Source: Aquirhabdus parva (GTDB lineage: Bacteria > Pseudomonadota > Gammaproteobacteria > Pseudomonadales > Moraxellaceae). From it: a DNA stretch of 64,000 nt. Positions within the stretch are counted from its first letter, which is position 1; each line of letters starts with the position of its first letter. This document shows, one piece after another, positions 35,338-49,240 of this stretch. The notes below the pieces were generated by a model. It searched no databases, was not told the DNA's origin, and saw only the letters and a list, made by a program, of their open reading frames with translations. The position numbers were made by a program, and so were the translations under genes. The stretch lies in NCBI RefSeq assembly GCF_003351745.1, contig NZ_CP031222.1:1036207-1100206 (forward strand). Reading direction: 5' to 3'.

Positions 35338-36285
35338 ATGAGCTCTTCTAATAAAGTTGTCGATGTTGCTGTCGGTTTGATTGTTAAAAATGGACAGGCA
35401 CTACTGGCTAAGCGCGCTCTGCATCAGCATCAAGGTGGGCGTTTCGAGTTCCCTGGGGGCAAAGTCGAAGCAGGAGAGCTAGTAACCACAGCACTCACGC
35501 GTGAGCTGCATGAAGAGCTTGGCATTGATATTCATGATCCTCAATTAGTTCAGCGCCTCACGTATACATATCCCGAAAAGACGGTTTGTCTGCATGTCTA
35601 CCGGATAGAGTCTTTTATTGGAGAGCCGATCGGGCGAGAAGGGCAGCCACTGACTTGGGTGGATTTAGATGCCTTGTTTGAGCTCAATTTCCCCGATGCG
35701 AATCGTCCAATTGTGCGTGCTGCGCAGTTACCAACCCGCTATTCGATTACATCTGATCTTTATGAGCCGAGAGAGGCCGCCATTGCGCCTTGGCTGGCTG
35801 AGATTGCCATTGAGAAAGAAACGGATGCTTGGGTATATGTGCGATTACCCAGTGTGTCGTCAGAACTTTATGCTATGGCTGTCCAGCGCCTTTCTATGCT
35901 GCGTCCTGACCTGAATCTGATTGCAGTATGGGATGCACCAGAAGCCTTAAATGAAATTATCGTCGGTCGTCACCTCACTCAAGCCGCTTTATTAGCGAAA
36001 AAACATCTAGAGCGTCGTTCTGAACGAGAATTCTGGTTCGCGGCGTGTCACGATGAGGCTTCGGTTGCCCATGCTCAGAAGTTAGGTGTTGATGCAATAG
36101 TGGTTGGTGCGGTTTTGTCGACGCCAACACATCCCAACGGTGACGTTCTGGGGTGGGATGGTTTTGCAAAGTTAGCAGGCTTAAGTGATATACCCGTTTA
36201 TGCTTTAGGGGGGATGCAACCCAGTAACATTGATGAAGTCCAAGCACTGGGTGGTTTTGGGGTGGCGGGTGTGAGATTTGTTTAA
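35338..36285 (+). CDS. mutT: MutT-like Nudix hydrolase fused to ThiE-like domain
   Basis: 315 residues. The N-terminal domain (about 1-130) is MutT-like with an intact Nudix box: 'FPGGKVEAGE' followed by 'RELHEELGI'. It should hydrolyse oxidised dGTP or related nucleotides. The C-terminal domain (about 140-310) resembles thiamine-phosphate synthase ('GRHLTQAALLAKK', 'GVDAIVVGAVLSTPTHP', 'YALGGMQPSNIDEV'). Such MutT-ThiE fusions are known in Pseudomonas and relatives; whether the second domain makes thiamine phosphate is unproven. ATG 35338. Confidence 0.9.
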   Translation: MSSSNKVVDVAVGLIVKNGQALLAKRALHQHQGGRFEFPGGKVEAGELVTTALTRELHEELGIDIHDPQLVQRLTYTYPEKTVCLHVYRIESFIGEPIGREGQPLTWVDLDALFELNFPDANRPIVRAAQLPTRYSITSDLYEPREAAIAPWLAEIAIEKETDAWVYVRLPSVSSELYAMAVQRLSMLRPDLNLIAVWDAPEALNEIIVGRHLTQAALLAKKHLERRSEREFWFAACHDEASVAHAQKLGVDAIVVGAVLSTPTHPNGDVLGWDGFAKLAGLSDIPVYALGGMQPSNIDEVQALGGFGVAGVRFV

Positions 36286-36290
36286 AAAAA

Positions 36291-36905
36291 CTACTGCCCC
36301 TGCAAATGCCCCTTCGCTTCATTCACCACATCTGGTTTATTTTGCAACGCCCCAGCCAAAGCAATGAGTTGCCAGAAACCACTTTTTTGTTGGGGTGATT
36401 TGGCGAGCACGAGTCCGCGACGAGCCATTCCTTCAGCAGTTGCACCATCTTTCTTTTTTAAAGCCACTTCACTTAATCGTGCGTAGACACTCGAGAACTG
36501 CGGAGCAATACGCTGCACACGATCAAAAGTTTCTTCTGCATTATCCAATTGGCCCAGCTGTAATTGCTGCTGGCCTTGCGTCATCAGACTTTGTACCAAT
36601 GGAATATCATGACCATCCCGGAGAGCAACTTGAGGCTGCGCAGGTGCGGGTGGTAGAGGCGTACTCGGTAAGGTCTGCGACTGAAGTGGTGGGTATCCGA
36701 ATTCAGGCTGAGCGGTTGTCGGACTTGCTGGCTTCGGTTTTTGAATCTGAGGCTTTGGAGGATGAACTTTAGGTGGAACCACGACTGGTGGTGCAGATTG
36801 GCAGCCGACTAGGCCTAAAACCAAACCCATAATGATCAGCTTTTCGGTTCTCAATTTCATCGGCTGTACTTTATCCATAACCTGATTCATATCTATTCTC
36901 ATCAT
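36291..36905 (-). CDS. lpoP: TPR lipoprotein, LpoP-like activator of PBP1b
   Basis: 204 residues: signal peptide with lipobox GLVGC (about residues 31-35), a Pro-rich linker (about 38-95), then TPR-type helices ('QGQQQLQLGQLDNAEETFDRV', 'VYARLSEVALKKKDG'). In Pseudomonas aeruginosa, LpoP is a TPR lipoprotein encoded beside PBP1b that activates it, and this gene fits in domain order and position. Its first ATG overlaps the mrcB stop (TAATG), so translation is coupled; ATG 36860, closer to the signal peptide, is an alternative start. The call rests on context and layout. Confidence 0.8.
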   Translation of the reverse strand: MMRIDMNQVMDKVQPMKLRTEKLIIMGLVLGLVGCQSAPPVVVPPKVHPPKPQIQKPKPASPTTAQPEFGYPPLQSQTLPSTPLPPAPAQPQVALRDGHDIPLVQSLMTQGQQQLQLGQLDNAEETFDRVQRIAPQFSSVYARLSEVALKKKDGATAEGMARRGLVLAKSPQQKSGFWQLIALAGALQNKPDVVNEAKGHLQGQ

Positions 36906-39415
36906 TAGAAACTTTCCATCGCGCGATCAATAGCCGAAGTTTGACGCGGTGGTGTACGTGGAGCTGGAACGGGTGGGGCTGCTGGTGTCGATACAGTCGG
37001 CGCAGGTGTAGTATTTAAGGTACCGTTGTTGCTAGACATGACTGGCGTACTATACATGTCCGTATTATTTTGTGATTGCTGCAATTGATCAATCTTCTCT
37101 TGCCCACAAGGGGAGATTTGAGAAGGGAGCGTGGTGCGGAGCATCGGAATATACGTTGCACCAGGACAACCTTCTGCTGATACTTGACCACTCGCTGCAT
37201 CTACCCACTGCCAAACCACGCCATCTGGTTGAGCAAGCTCAACAGGTGTTAGTTTGAGACGACTCATGAGGTTAATCCAAATCGGTAGGGCACCCGATGC
37301 ACCGCTCAACCCCGTTGGGCGGTTATCATCCTGACCAACCCAGACCACAGACACATAGTTGCCGCTATAACCCGCAAACCAAGAGTCACGCAGGTCGTTG
37401 GTCGTACCTGTTTTACCCGCTAAGTTGAGCGCAGGAGAAAGTGTACGGTTTGCAGCTTGTGCAGTCCCTGATTTTACAACTTGTTGCATGGCGTAATTCA
37501 GCAAATATGTCGGTGCAGGATCTACACTTTGACGCATAGATAAACCATAGCGTTGCAACGGTTCACCAGTGGCTTTTATGACGGAAATGATGGCTCGGGG
37601 GGGGTGCTGGAAGCCATCTGATGCAATCGTGCCATACATATTCAGGATATCAAGCGGTGCAAGATTTGCTGCACCGAGCAAGACTGATGGGTAGGTAGGT
37701 AATGTGGCGTTGATGCCTAAATCTTTTAAGGTTCCGACTACTTGTGGAACGCCTAATTGCATACCTAGATTAACTGTAGCTTGGTTATAAGAATGCGCTA
37801 ATGCATCAGTCAGTGAGACAACGCCATGATCTTGTAGATCATAGTTTTTCGGCTGCCAATTGGACATGCCAGCGCCAGTGATATTCACCGGACCATCATC
37901 AACGAGTGAGGCGAGGTTATATCGACCTGATGCTAGTGCCGTGAGATAAACTGCAGGCTTAAACAGTGATCCGACCTGTCTGCGGGCATCTAAAGCACGG
38001 TTATATCCAGTAAACAAGCCTGAACCGCCAACGACTGCTAAAATTTCGCCGTTTTGTGGATTTCCAACAAGGACAGCACCTTGTAATCCTGTTAACCGTT
38101 TAGGGTTGGATTTCACGATTTTATTCAACGTTTCTGCAAATGCGGCATCAGCTGCATTTTGGACACGAGGATCTAGCGTCGTAAAAATCTGTAAGCCATC
38201 ACTGGTTAGATCGGTTTCCTGATATTCCAGACGCAGTTGGCGACGAACCATATCTAAAAAGTCTGGATATAAGCTCTGCCCAGCTGTTGGCTTCTCCACG
38301 ATGCCTAGGGGCATGTCGTGTGCAGATTGATACTGTTCTTGAGTAATTTTGCCTTGGTCCAGCATATTTTGCAGAACGACATTTCGTCGCGCGAGCGAGG
38401 CTTCAGGATGACGCCATGGATTGTATTCGCTAGGTCCTTTAACTAGGCCAACAAGCAGTGCGACTTGATTTAGCTTCAACTCTTGAATGGGTTGGCCGAA
38501 GTAAAATTGTGAAGCTAAGCCAAATCCATTAATAGAACGATTGCCGTTTTGACCGAGATTAATCTCGTTTAAATATGTTTCTAAAATTTCACTCTTTGAG
38601 TAATGTGATTCAAGGAGCAGGGCCATTACGGCTTCAGTTGCTTTGCGTTTTAACGTGCGCTCATTGGTGAGATAGAAGTTTTTCACCAACTGTTGAGTGA
38701 GCGTTGATCCACCCTGACGAGCTCCACCCGTAGCATTGGATAACAATGCACGCCCCAGTCCCCGAATTGATACGCCATGATGCTGATAGAATGAGCGATC
38801 TTCAGTCGCAATCAATGCATCGACAAGAGATTGTGGCGTTTCACTAAGCTTGATTAACACACGGTCTTCATTAATACGTGGATAGATGCCCCCAATTAAA
38901 ACGGGCTCTAAACGTGCAACACCCGTGGTGTTGGGCTGGGTACTTTGGATATCAGCAATACCATTGTTCGCTGATGTTGTTGCGAATTGAACCTTGAGCA
39001 CTTGTTCGGGTTCTTTGGATGTCCCAAAGTTAAAGCCGCGGGTATGAATAAATAAGGTATTTGCAGAATCTGTATAAGTGCCTGATGTCTGATAGCCATC
39101 ACTGCTTTTGTAACCCAAGAGTTCGAGTTCGTCTTTTATACCTTTCTTATCGACTGTTGCGCCCACATAAAGTTCTAAAGGACGGGCATAAACTTTTGCG
39201 GGAATCTCCCAGCGTTGACCTTCAAACTTGGTTCTGACCACACTATCAAGTCGTGCAACGTAAATGCCAAGGCCGATTAAGACAACAGCGATAACGACAA
39301 GGATAATAAGTCCGATAATGACAAATCCATTATTTTGGTTTGGCATTCCGGTGCCATGACGCTTATTGCGACGTACTAACTGAGAGGAATTTTTAGAAAG
39401 ATTAGGAGCAGACAA
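36905..39415 (-). CDS. mrcB: Penicillin-binding protein 1B
   Basis: Bifunctional peptidoglycan synthase, 836 residues. One membrane anchor (about 29-52) and a UB2H domain (about 65-150) come first. The glycosyltransferase domain (about 190-360) has catalytic Glu in 'ATEDRSFYQHHGV' and 'QGGSTLTQQLVKNF'. The transpeptidase domain (about 430-740) has SxxK in 'GSLFKP', the SYN motif in 'AHSYNQATV' and KTG in 'AGKTGTTNDLRDSWF'. The tail is Pro/Thr-rich. The start appears to be TTG 39415, with only a weak upstream GGCG; no nearer ATG exists before residue 24. lpoP follows with overlapping stop/start. Confidence 0.95.
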   Translation of the reverse strand: MSAPNLSKNSSQLVRRNKRHGTGMPNQNNGFVIIGLIILVVIAVVLIGLGIYVARLDSVVRTKFEGQRWEIPAKVYARPLELYVGATVDKKGIKDELELLGYKSSDGYQTSGTYTDSANTLFIHTRGFNFGTSKEPEQVLKVQFATTSANNGIADIQSTQPNTTGVARLEPVLIGGIYPRINEDRVLIKLSETPQSLVDALIATEDRSFYQHHGVSIRGLGRALLSNATGGARQGGSTLTQQLVKNFYLTNERTLKRKATEAVMALLLESHYSKSEILETYLNEINLGQNGNRSINGFGLASQFYFGQPIQELKLNQVALLVGLVKGPSEYNPWRHPEASLARRNVVLQNMLDQGKITQEQYQSAHDMPLGIVEKPTAGQSLYPDFLDMVRRQLRLEYQETDLTSDGLQIFTTLDPRVQNAADAAFAETLNKIVKSNPKRLTGLQGAVLVGNPQNGEILAVVGGSGLFTGYNRALDARRQVGSLFKPAVYLTALASGRYNLASLVDDGPVNITGAGMSNWQPKNYDLQDHGVVSLTDALAHSYNQATVNLGMQLGVPQVVGTLKDLGINATLPTYPSVLLGAANLAPLDILNMYGTIASDGFQHPPRAIISVIKATGEPLQRYGLSMRQSVDPAPTYLLNYAMQQVVKSGTAQAANRTLSPALNLAGKTGTTNDLRDSWFAGYSGNYVSVVWVGQDDNRPTGLSGASGALPIWINLMSRLKLTPVELAQPDGVVWQWVDAASGQVSAEGCPGATYIPMLRTTLPSQISPCGQEKIDQLQQSQNNTDMYSTPVMSSNNGTLNTTPAPTVSTPAAPPVPAPRTPPRQTSAIDRAMESF

Positions 39416-39752
39416 GATAATACGCCGTACTTAATTAAGAAAACTTTCTAAATAATGCGACAGTAGATTGCGGGATGCAATGGTTTCTTCGTGAAGAATC
39501 AGTGATGGCTGCGTGGAACTTTGGTGAAAAATGCTGAATGTCTCGCACTTTATAAGATGCCGAAGCCAAGGGGGCAAGGATATTTTGAGTTCAATGTAGC
39601 GAAAAATGCTATTCGTCGTATAGCTGAACCGTCTAGAAATAAAGAGCGTATATTAAAGATTAGAAAATTGGGCGAATTGTGTTCAAAAATGACATAAAAC
39701 GGTGAATATTGCCTACAAACTGACCATCTAGTTTGATAATTGAAGAAAGGGT
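39416..39752. other. Gene-free stretch upstream of the rRNA promoters
   Basis: About 340 bp between mrcB and the first rRNA promoter. It holds a short dyad TTCTTCGTGAAGAA near 39484-39497 and nothing else that I can support. Confidence 0.4.
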
Positions 39753-39780
39753 TTGACAGGGTTGAGGAAATGTATAGAAT
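39753..39780 (+). promoter_or_regulatory. rRNA operon promoter P1
   Basis: TTGACA at 39753-39758, 16-bp spacer, TAGAAT at 39775-39780, followed by a GC-rich discriminator (GCACCCC). Confidence 0.75.
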
Positions 39781-39929
39781 GCACCCCACAGCGACGTTGA
39801 CTGTCTTAGAAATAAGTAAGAAAAACAGTAGCTTAAGTGTTTTGGCGGATGTTTGAGTAGTTTTGGCGGTTGTGTTTGTAGATTTTTAGAACGTGTGTTG
39901 CACGAATTAAAAATAGATAAAGATTAACG

Positions 39930-39957
39930 TTGACAATGAGAAAAACTTCTGTAGAAT
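39930..39957 (+). promoter_or_regulatory. rRNA operon promoter P2
   Basis: TTGACA at 39930-39935, 16-bp spacer, TAGAAT at 39952-39957, then GC-rich CGCCTCC. The -35, spacing and -10 are identical to P1, 177 bp upstream. Confidence 0.8.
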
Positions 39958-40049
39958 ACGCCTCCTACCGCAGCGAACCAGACGATGGACGTAGCGGGTG
40001 AGATTGGGATTGATGAGTCAATGGGCTCTAGGTTTTGATTTTACGAAAG

Positions 40050-40060
40050 ACTCTTTAAGA
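40050..40060 (+). promoter_or_regulatory. boxA antitermination element, leader
   Basis: ACTCTTTAAGA resembles the boxA core CTCTTTAA. A second copy, TACTCTTTAATA, lies in the 16S-23S spacer at about 42262-42273. Confidence 0.6.
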
Positions 40061-40062
40061 AC

Positions 40063-40087
40063 TTGTGAAGAACAACTTGTGTGGATT
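40063..40087 (+). other. 16S processing stem, 5' strand
   Basis: This leader segment is complementary, with one extra base, to the 16S trailer at 41788-41815. Together they form the long duplex expected for RNase III release of pre-16S. Confidence 0.7.
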
Positions 40088-40243
40088 TTTGCTGGTTACG
40101 ATGAGATAAATTATCATTTAGTAATTGGTAGAAATTACTCGCAATTCATTTTAGGTAATGATTGAAGTAATGATGTCTTAAGTGACATATAGCTAGTGAA
40201 AGATGAGCCAAAGATTGGTGACCTCAAGTCACTATGAAACATT

Positions 40244-41766
<1,523 letters not shown>

Positions 41767-41903
41767 ACGAATCCATCGGGCCAGCAAGAATCCACAACAA
41801 GTTGTTCTTCACAAAGACACAGTATGCAAAGCATAAGTCAGCCTTAGGGGTTGAGTTAAGTCTTGAATATTGAGTCAGCATTCCCGAGTTCTTGTAAAAG
41901 AAT

Positions 41904-41979
41904 GGGGTCTTAGCTCAGTTGGTAGAGCGCCTGCTTTGCAAGCAGGATGTCAACGGTTCGACTCCGTTAGACTCCACCA
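41904..41979 (+). tRNA. tRNA-Ala (TGC)
   Basis: 76 nt including encoded CCA; acceptor GGGGTCT / AGACTCC with one G-T pair, anticodon TGC in CTTTGCAAG, T-loop GGTTCGACTCC. Lies in the 16S-23S spacer, before tRNA-Ile. Confidence 0.97.
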
Positions 41980-42020
41980 TATGCTTTAATTAGCAGTGTT
42001 TAGCGTTGTACCCCGCGAAC

Positions 42021-42097
<77 letters not shown>

Positions 42098-42455
42098 TTA
42101 AGTTGGTGAGGTTTTGAAAGTTGAACGGAAGTAAAGTCAACATAGTTTAATAAAGATCTTCGGATTGACTATTAACCTCTGTTGATTTGGCATCACTTAG
42201 TGATGTTGGATTACCTGAATGATCTGCGACCTGACGAAGGTGTAGATAGATCGCAAGATCGTACTCTTTAATAGATTGGAAATTGAGTTGTAGTTAATTG
42301 TGACTTATTCATCGTACAGAGAATAAGTCACCTAAAACTGAATCAAGCGTTTTGGTCAAATAACCATTGAAGCTGTACGTTGTTCAATCAACAAGACTTT
42401 GAATAGAAGCCTTAGATCAGAAGTTGGGATTTAAGACGACCGTTTGGGGTTGTAT

Positions 42456-45344
<2,889 letters not shown>

Positions 45345-45528
45345 ACAACACCCAAGCGGTTGTTGTTGGCTTTAAAGGTTATAGATCAAAAGCGCAATCA
45401 ACATTGCACGCTTGATTCGGATTTAGTAAAATTAGCGACAACTCAATCAGCCCAATCTGTAAGATTGGCAAAGTGAAACAGCAGTGCGAAGACTACTTCA
45501 AACGTGCATCACCAAGCCTAACAGTTGT

Positions 45529-45643
45529 GCTGACGACTATAGCAAGAGTGAACCACCTGATCCCATCCCGAACTCAGAAGTGAAACCTCTTTGCGCCGAT
45601 GGTAGTGTGGCATTCGCCATGTGAGAGTAGGGCATCGTCAGCT
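45529..45643 (+). rRNA. rrf: 5S ribosomal RNA
   Basis: About 115 nt; GCTGACGAC at the 5' end pairs with the 3' ATCGTCAGC, and the internal CCCGAACTCAGAAGTGAAAC block is typical. Confidence 0.95.
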
Positions 45644-45670
45644 CATTATTCGTAGCCCAAAGCTACACAC

Positions 45671-45710
45671 AAAACCCCCTTCTCCTACGAGATGGGGGTT
45701 TTGTCTTTCT
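45671..45710 (+). terminator. rRNA operon terminator
   Basis: AAAACCCCC / GGGGGTTTT stem with a 14-nt loop, followed by TTGTCTTTCT. Confidence 0.85.
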
Positions 45711-45755
45711 ACACCATTTAAGATCTGAAAATAATAAAACCCGAAATATAAAACA

Positions 45756-45790
45756 TTAAAGCCCAAGGTTTTTACCTTGGGCTTTTTATT
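45756..45790. terminator. Bidirectional terminator between rRNA operon and sfnR
   Basis: AAAGCCCAAGGT / ACCTTGGGCTTT with TTTT loop and T-run on the plus strand, A-run on the other side. It backs up the rRNA terminator and can end the convergent sfnR unit. Confidence 0.88.
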
Positions 45791-45823
45791 AAGTCTGTTT
45801 ATTAACCGAATAACGTATACATA

Positions 45824-46915
45824 CTAGGCAATACTCTCAGATTCAGCCTTGATCTCTCCAATCTTAAGCAAGCGTGCGCGAACGATATTACGGCTGATAC
45901 CGAGTAGCTTAGCAGTCTGTACCTGGTTGCGATGACAATATCTAAATGCACTACTCATCACAGCCTCTTCTATTTTGTCGAAAAGCGCATCGGGGTTTGT
46001 TTCAAAGAGATCAATCAGCGCAGCTTCCAACTGTTCAATGGGGTCATCGTACTGAGTTTTTGGGCTTAAAAGCTTATGGGTTGACGATGTTGGGGAGTGC
46101 TGGTTGCGGAGTTCCGAACTGCCGATTTGTAGATCCTCGGGCTTGATCACCGAGTCTTGGCAAACGAGGAGGGCATAATGAATGACGTTTTCTAACTCGC
46201 GGATATTGCCCGGCCAATTGTGCGACAAAAGGGCTTTATTCGAACTTTCAGAGAAAGTCGCGGGTGCGTAGTGTAGACGGCTGGTATAGTCGCGTAGAAA
46301 GAATTCAGCCAGCGGTAAAATGTCTCCTGGACGTTCACGCAGTGGGGAGAGTTCGATGGAGGCTACGCGAAGGCGATAATATAAGTCTTCGCGAAACTTA
46401 CCAGCAGTTACAGCGTTCTCCAAGTGTATATTGGTTGCTGCCACCACACGAACATTAACAGGCTTTGCCTTACGTGAGCCCAAACGAACTACTTCGCGTT
46501 CCTGAAGGACGCGCAGAAGTTTTACCTGCATGTTTAAAGGAAGGTCGCCAATTTCATCCAAGAATAAAGTACCGCCATCGGCTGCTTCAAACCAACCTGC
46601 TTTCGCATCGGTTGCGCCAGTAAACGCACCACGTTCATGACCAAAAAGTTCGCTTTCGACCAATGTTTCTGAGAAGGCACCACAATTGACTGCAAGAAAA
46701 GGTCCTTGATTACGTCGACTTAAGGTGTGGATATGACGTGCAACCAGTTCTTTCCCTGTCCCTGTTTCACTCATAATGAGGACGTTGGCTTCACTGGGAG
46801 CAAGTCGTTCAATTTTTGCTAAAATTGCACGTGACTTTGCATCTTCAAAGACCAACGCCTTTGCGCGAATCGAAGTATTGAGTGAACGTGCATTGGGATA
46901 GGTGAGCAATGCCAT
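45824..46915 (-). CDS. sfnR: Sigma-54-dependent activator, SfnR-like
   Basis: 363 residues with no N-terminal sensor domain. It is an AAA+ central domain from about residue 22 (Walker A SETGTGKE at 49-56, GAFTGA at 96-101 for sigma-54 contact, Walker B '[11 protein letters not shown]') plus a C-terminal Fis-type HTH ('[19 protein letters not shown]'). SfnR of Pseudomonas, which activates sulfone and sulfonate use when sulfate is scarce, has this same sensor-less layout. The neighbouring sfnG, msuE and DszC-like genes support the name. Being sensor-less, its activity probably follows its own expression level. It is last in the minus-strand cluster, 162 bp after livF, so it may have its own promoter. 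Confidence 0.85.
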   Translation of the reverse strand: MALLTYPNARSLNTSIRAKALVFEDAKSRAILAKIERLAPSEANVLIMSETGTGKELVARHIHTLSRRNQGPFLAVNCGAFSETLVESELFGHERGAFTGATDAKAGWFEAADGGTLFLDEIGDLPLNMQVKLLRVLQEREVVRLGSRKAKPVNVRVVAATNIHLENAVTAGKFREDLYYRLRVASIELSPLRERPGDILPLAEFFLRDYTSRLHYAPATFSESSNKALLSHNWPGNIRELENVIHYALLVCQDSVIKPEDLQIGSSELRNQHSPTSSTHKLLSPKTQYDDPIEQLEAALIDLFETNPDALFDKIEEAVMSSAFRYCHRNQVQTAKLLGISRNIVRARLLKIGEIKAESESIA

Positions 46916-47077
46916 GAAGTGCGCCTTATCTTAAGTATTTTCTAAGATACCAAATAACCTTTTATAGCTGAACCAAGAATATATGATTACCTTATGAGGT
47001 TATTGGTAAGGAGATTAAAGGATATTTGCCAGTACGGTTCATCATCGTAATATCGTGTGTATGATTCTCCTCTCATC

Positions 47078-47842
47078 TTAAACGAGCGCTTTTTCAGACG
47101 ATCTAGAGCCTCCAAGATAAGCGGCTTGAAGATGATCCTGTTGATTAAGAGTCGCTGCTTGACCTGAATGACGGACTTCTCCATTTTCAACAAGATATGC
47201 AAAATCCGCATACTGTAGAACCAAACGTGCATTTTGTTCTGCGATTAAAAAGCTAATACCTTGTTGCTGATTGAGTGTGTGCACGATTGCAAAGATTTCT
47301 TCGACAATCTTTGGTGCGAGTCCCATGGAGGGTTCATCTAGAAGAATTAATTCGGGCTTGGTCATAAGCGCACGACCGATTGCAATCATCTGTTGCTCAC
47401 CGCCAGAGGTATAGCCTGCTTGAGTATCTCGCCTCTCTTTAAGGCGCGGGAAATATTGATAGATTTTTTCAATACCTTCGCGTATATCACTACGCGAAGG
47501 ATTATTTACAAAAGTGCCTGAGCGAAGATTTTCTTCAACGGTAAGATGAGGAAAGCAGCGGCGTCCTTCAAGAACTTGTACGAGACCGCGTTTAACTAAT
47601 GTTGCAGCATCTGTATTGGTGATATCTTGGTTTTGATAACGAATCTGCCCGCGTGTTAGGCTCCCGCGTTCAGATTGAACGAGGCGAGAGATGGTTTTCA
47701 ATGTTGTGCTTTTACCGGCACCATTGGCACCGAGTAGAGCAACAATTGAACCCTCTGTAACATTGATGGAAATATCACGGACAGCCAAAATGGCTTGATC
47801 ATAGACTACTTCGATCTGTTGCACTTCGAGCAGATTCGTCAT
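47078..47842 (-). CDS. livF: Liv-type ABC transporter ATP-binding protein (LivF-like)
   Basis: 254-residue ATPase: Walker A 'GANGAGKSTTLK', signature 'YTSGGEQQMIAIGRAL', Walker B 'ELILLDEPSMGLAP', all intact. LivF-type subunit of a branched-chain-amino-acid-like importer; the genes for the LivG, LivH, LivM and binding-protein partners lie directly upstream on the same strand. AGGAG precedes ATG 47842. Substrate is not necessarily an amino acid: the cluster context suggests an organosulfur compound. Confidence 0.9.
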   Translation of the reverse strand: MTNLLEVQQIEVVYDQAILAVRDISINVTEGSIVALLGANGAGKSTTLKTISRLVQSERGSLTRGQIRYQNQDITNTDAATLVKRGLVQVLEGRRCFPHLTVEENLRSGTFVNNPSRSDIREGIEKIYQYFPRLKERRDTQAGYTSGGEQQMIAIGRALMTKPELILLDEPSMGLAPKIVEEIFAIVHTLNQQQGISFLIAEQNARLVLQYADFAYLVENGEVRHSGQAATLNQQDHLQAAYLGGSRSSEKALV

Positions 47843-47854
47843 CAGATAGCTCCT

Positions 47855-49180
47855 TTATTTTTCAATTTTGCAATTACGAGGAGTGATGCCTTTTTCCTTC
47901 GCGTATTGCTGTGCCGACGTTTCAATAATTGGACGTAGTAATGCACGATCCGCTTGAATCCAGTTACTGATCACATTCCACTTGCTACCATCCCATTGCT
48001 GGAAGCGTACTGCACCGCCACCTTCATGATCGGAGCATGACAGCTTGAGGGGTTGTACAAGTCCCAAGGCACCGAGTTCAGTCAAGCGCTTATTATCGAT
48101 GTTCAAGTGTTCAAAACCCCAGCGGACTTCTTCGCCAGTCAGAGGGCGCTTGCCATATTTTGCTTGTGCAACGCGAACCGCTTCAACGTTCAGGATTCCG
48201 TTCACTACACCTAGGTTGTAATAGACCGTGCCGAAACGTTTAGGGTCACTCAAATTACCTTTACCAGCATCCACTACATTTTTCTTGATGTCTTGCAGGA
48301 CTGGGAAATTGGTGCCTGATGGGTGAGTAGTAATAGAGATGAAACCTTTCGCGGCATCGCCGGCTGGAGCTGCATCTTCTTCGGAGTTACTCCAAATATT
48401 GCCGATAATATGGTTAGCAGGGAAGCCAACCTTTTTAGCTGTTTTTAAGGCGACGGGATTCATCACACCCCAACCGCGTAAGATGACCCAATCTGGTTGA
48501 ATGCGACGGATATTCAACCATTGCGATTGTTGTTCATTGCCGGGATGAGGAACTTCGATCTGAGTCGCTTCAAAACCGTATTTTTTGGCGAGAATATCAA
48601 TGACTGGGATGGTTTCTTTGCCATAGGGTGAGCCATGATATAGAACAACAATTTTTTTGCCTTTAAGCTTAGACAAGCCGCCAGATTGCTGCCCAATATA
48701 GTTCACAATCGCAGAGACTTCGCTATACGGATTGAGCTGTAGCGGGAATACATAAGGAAAAACGCTGCCATCCGTGGAATCGGTACGACCGTGATTGATG
48801 GTAATCAGAGGGATTTTATCTGCTGTGGAGCGTTCAAGCGTCGCATAAGCAATACCTACAGATAATGGATTGGTCGCAGCGGCAGGCGCACCATTAAGCC
48901 CTTTTTTTAAACGTTCATAGCATTCCACACCTTTTTCAACGACATATTCAGTTTCACATTCTGACCATGTGAGTTTGACGCCATTGACGCCACCATGTGC
49001 GTTAACATCTTGCAGATAGTCAATAAAACCGCCGAAAAATCCGCTGCCCCCAGCAGCATAAGGACCGACCCGATAACTTTGCAGCGGAAAGTATTGTTCA
49101 TTAGCAGCATGTGCAGCCTGACCGGTGAATAGACCAACTGCAAGCGTAAGGGCCGCGAGTTGAAGACGTGAAGATGACAT
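47855..49180 (-). CDS. Liv-type ABC transporter substrate-binding protein
   Basis: 441 residues with a signal peptide of ~25 residues (ending QAAHA-AN). It is a periplasmic type-I binding protein of the ABC branched-chain group found beside AMP-ligase-like and livFGHM genes ('YRVGPYAAGGSGFFGGFIDYL', 'NAHGGVNGVKLTWSECETEY'). It is longer than amino-acid LivK/LivJ (~370), as is usual for that subgroup. Ligand unknown. AGGAG before ATG 49180; 60 bp after livM and 12 bp before livF. Confidence 0.9.
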   Translation of the reverse strand: MSSSRLQLAALTLAVGLFTGQAAHAANEQYFPLQSYRVGPYAAGGSGFFGGFIDYLQDVNAHGGVNGVKLTWSECETEYVVEKGVECYERLKKGLNGAPAAATNPLSVGIAYATLERSTADKIPLITINHGRTDSTDGSVFPYVFPLQLNPYSEVSAIVNYIGQQSGGLSKLKGKKIVVLYHGSPYGKETIPVIDILAKKYGFEATQIEVPHPGNEQQSQWLNIRRIQPDWVILRGWGVMNPVALKTAKKVGFPANHIIGNIWSNSEEDAAPAGDAAKGFISITTHPSGTNFPVLQDIKKNVVDAGKGNLSDPKRFGTVYYNLGVVNGILNVEAVRVAQAKYGKRPLTGEEVRWGFEHLNIDNKRLTELGALGLVQPLKLSCSDHEGGGAVRFQQWDGSKWNVISNWIQADRALLRPIIETSAQQYAKEKGITPRNCKIEK

Positions 49181-49240
49181 TGTAGACTCCTGATTAATAA
49201 TAAAATTCTAGGTTGATGTTGATTGTTGTGACGTAAAGCT

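Noticed and set aside
46916-47077. Sigma-54 promoter upstream of sfnR
   Set aside because: The only TGGCA on the right strand has no GC at the required 12-bp spacing.
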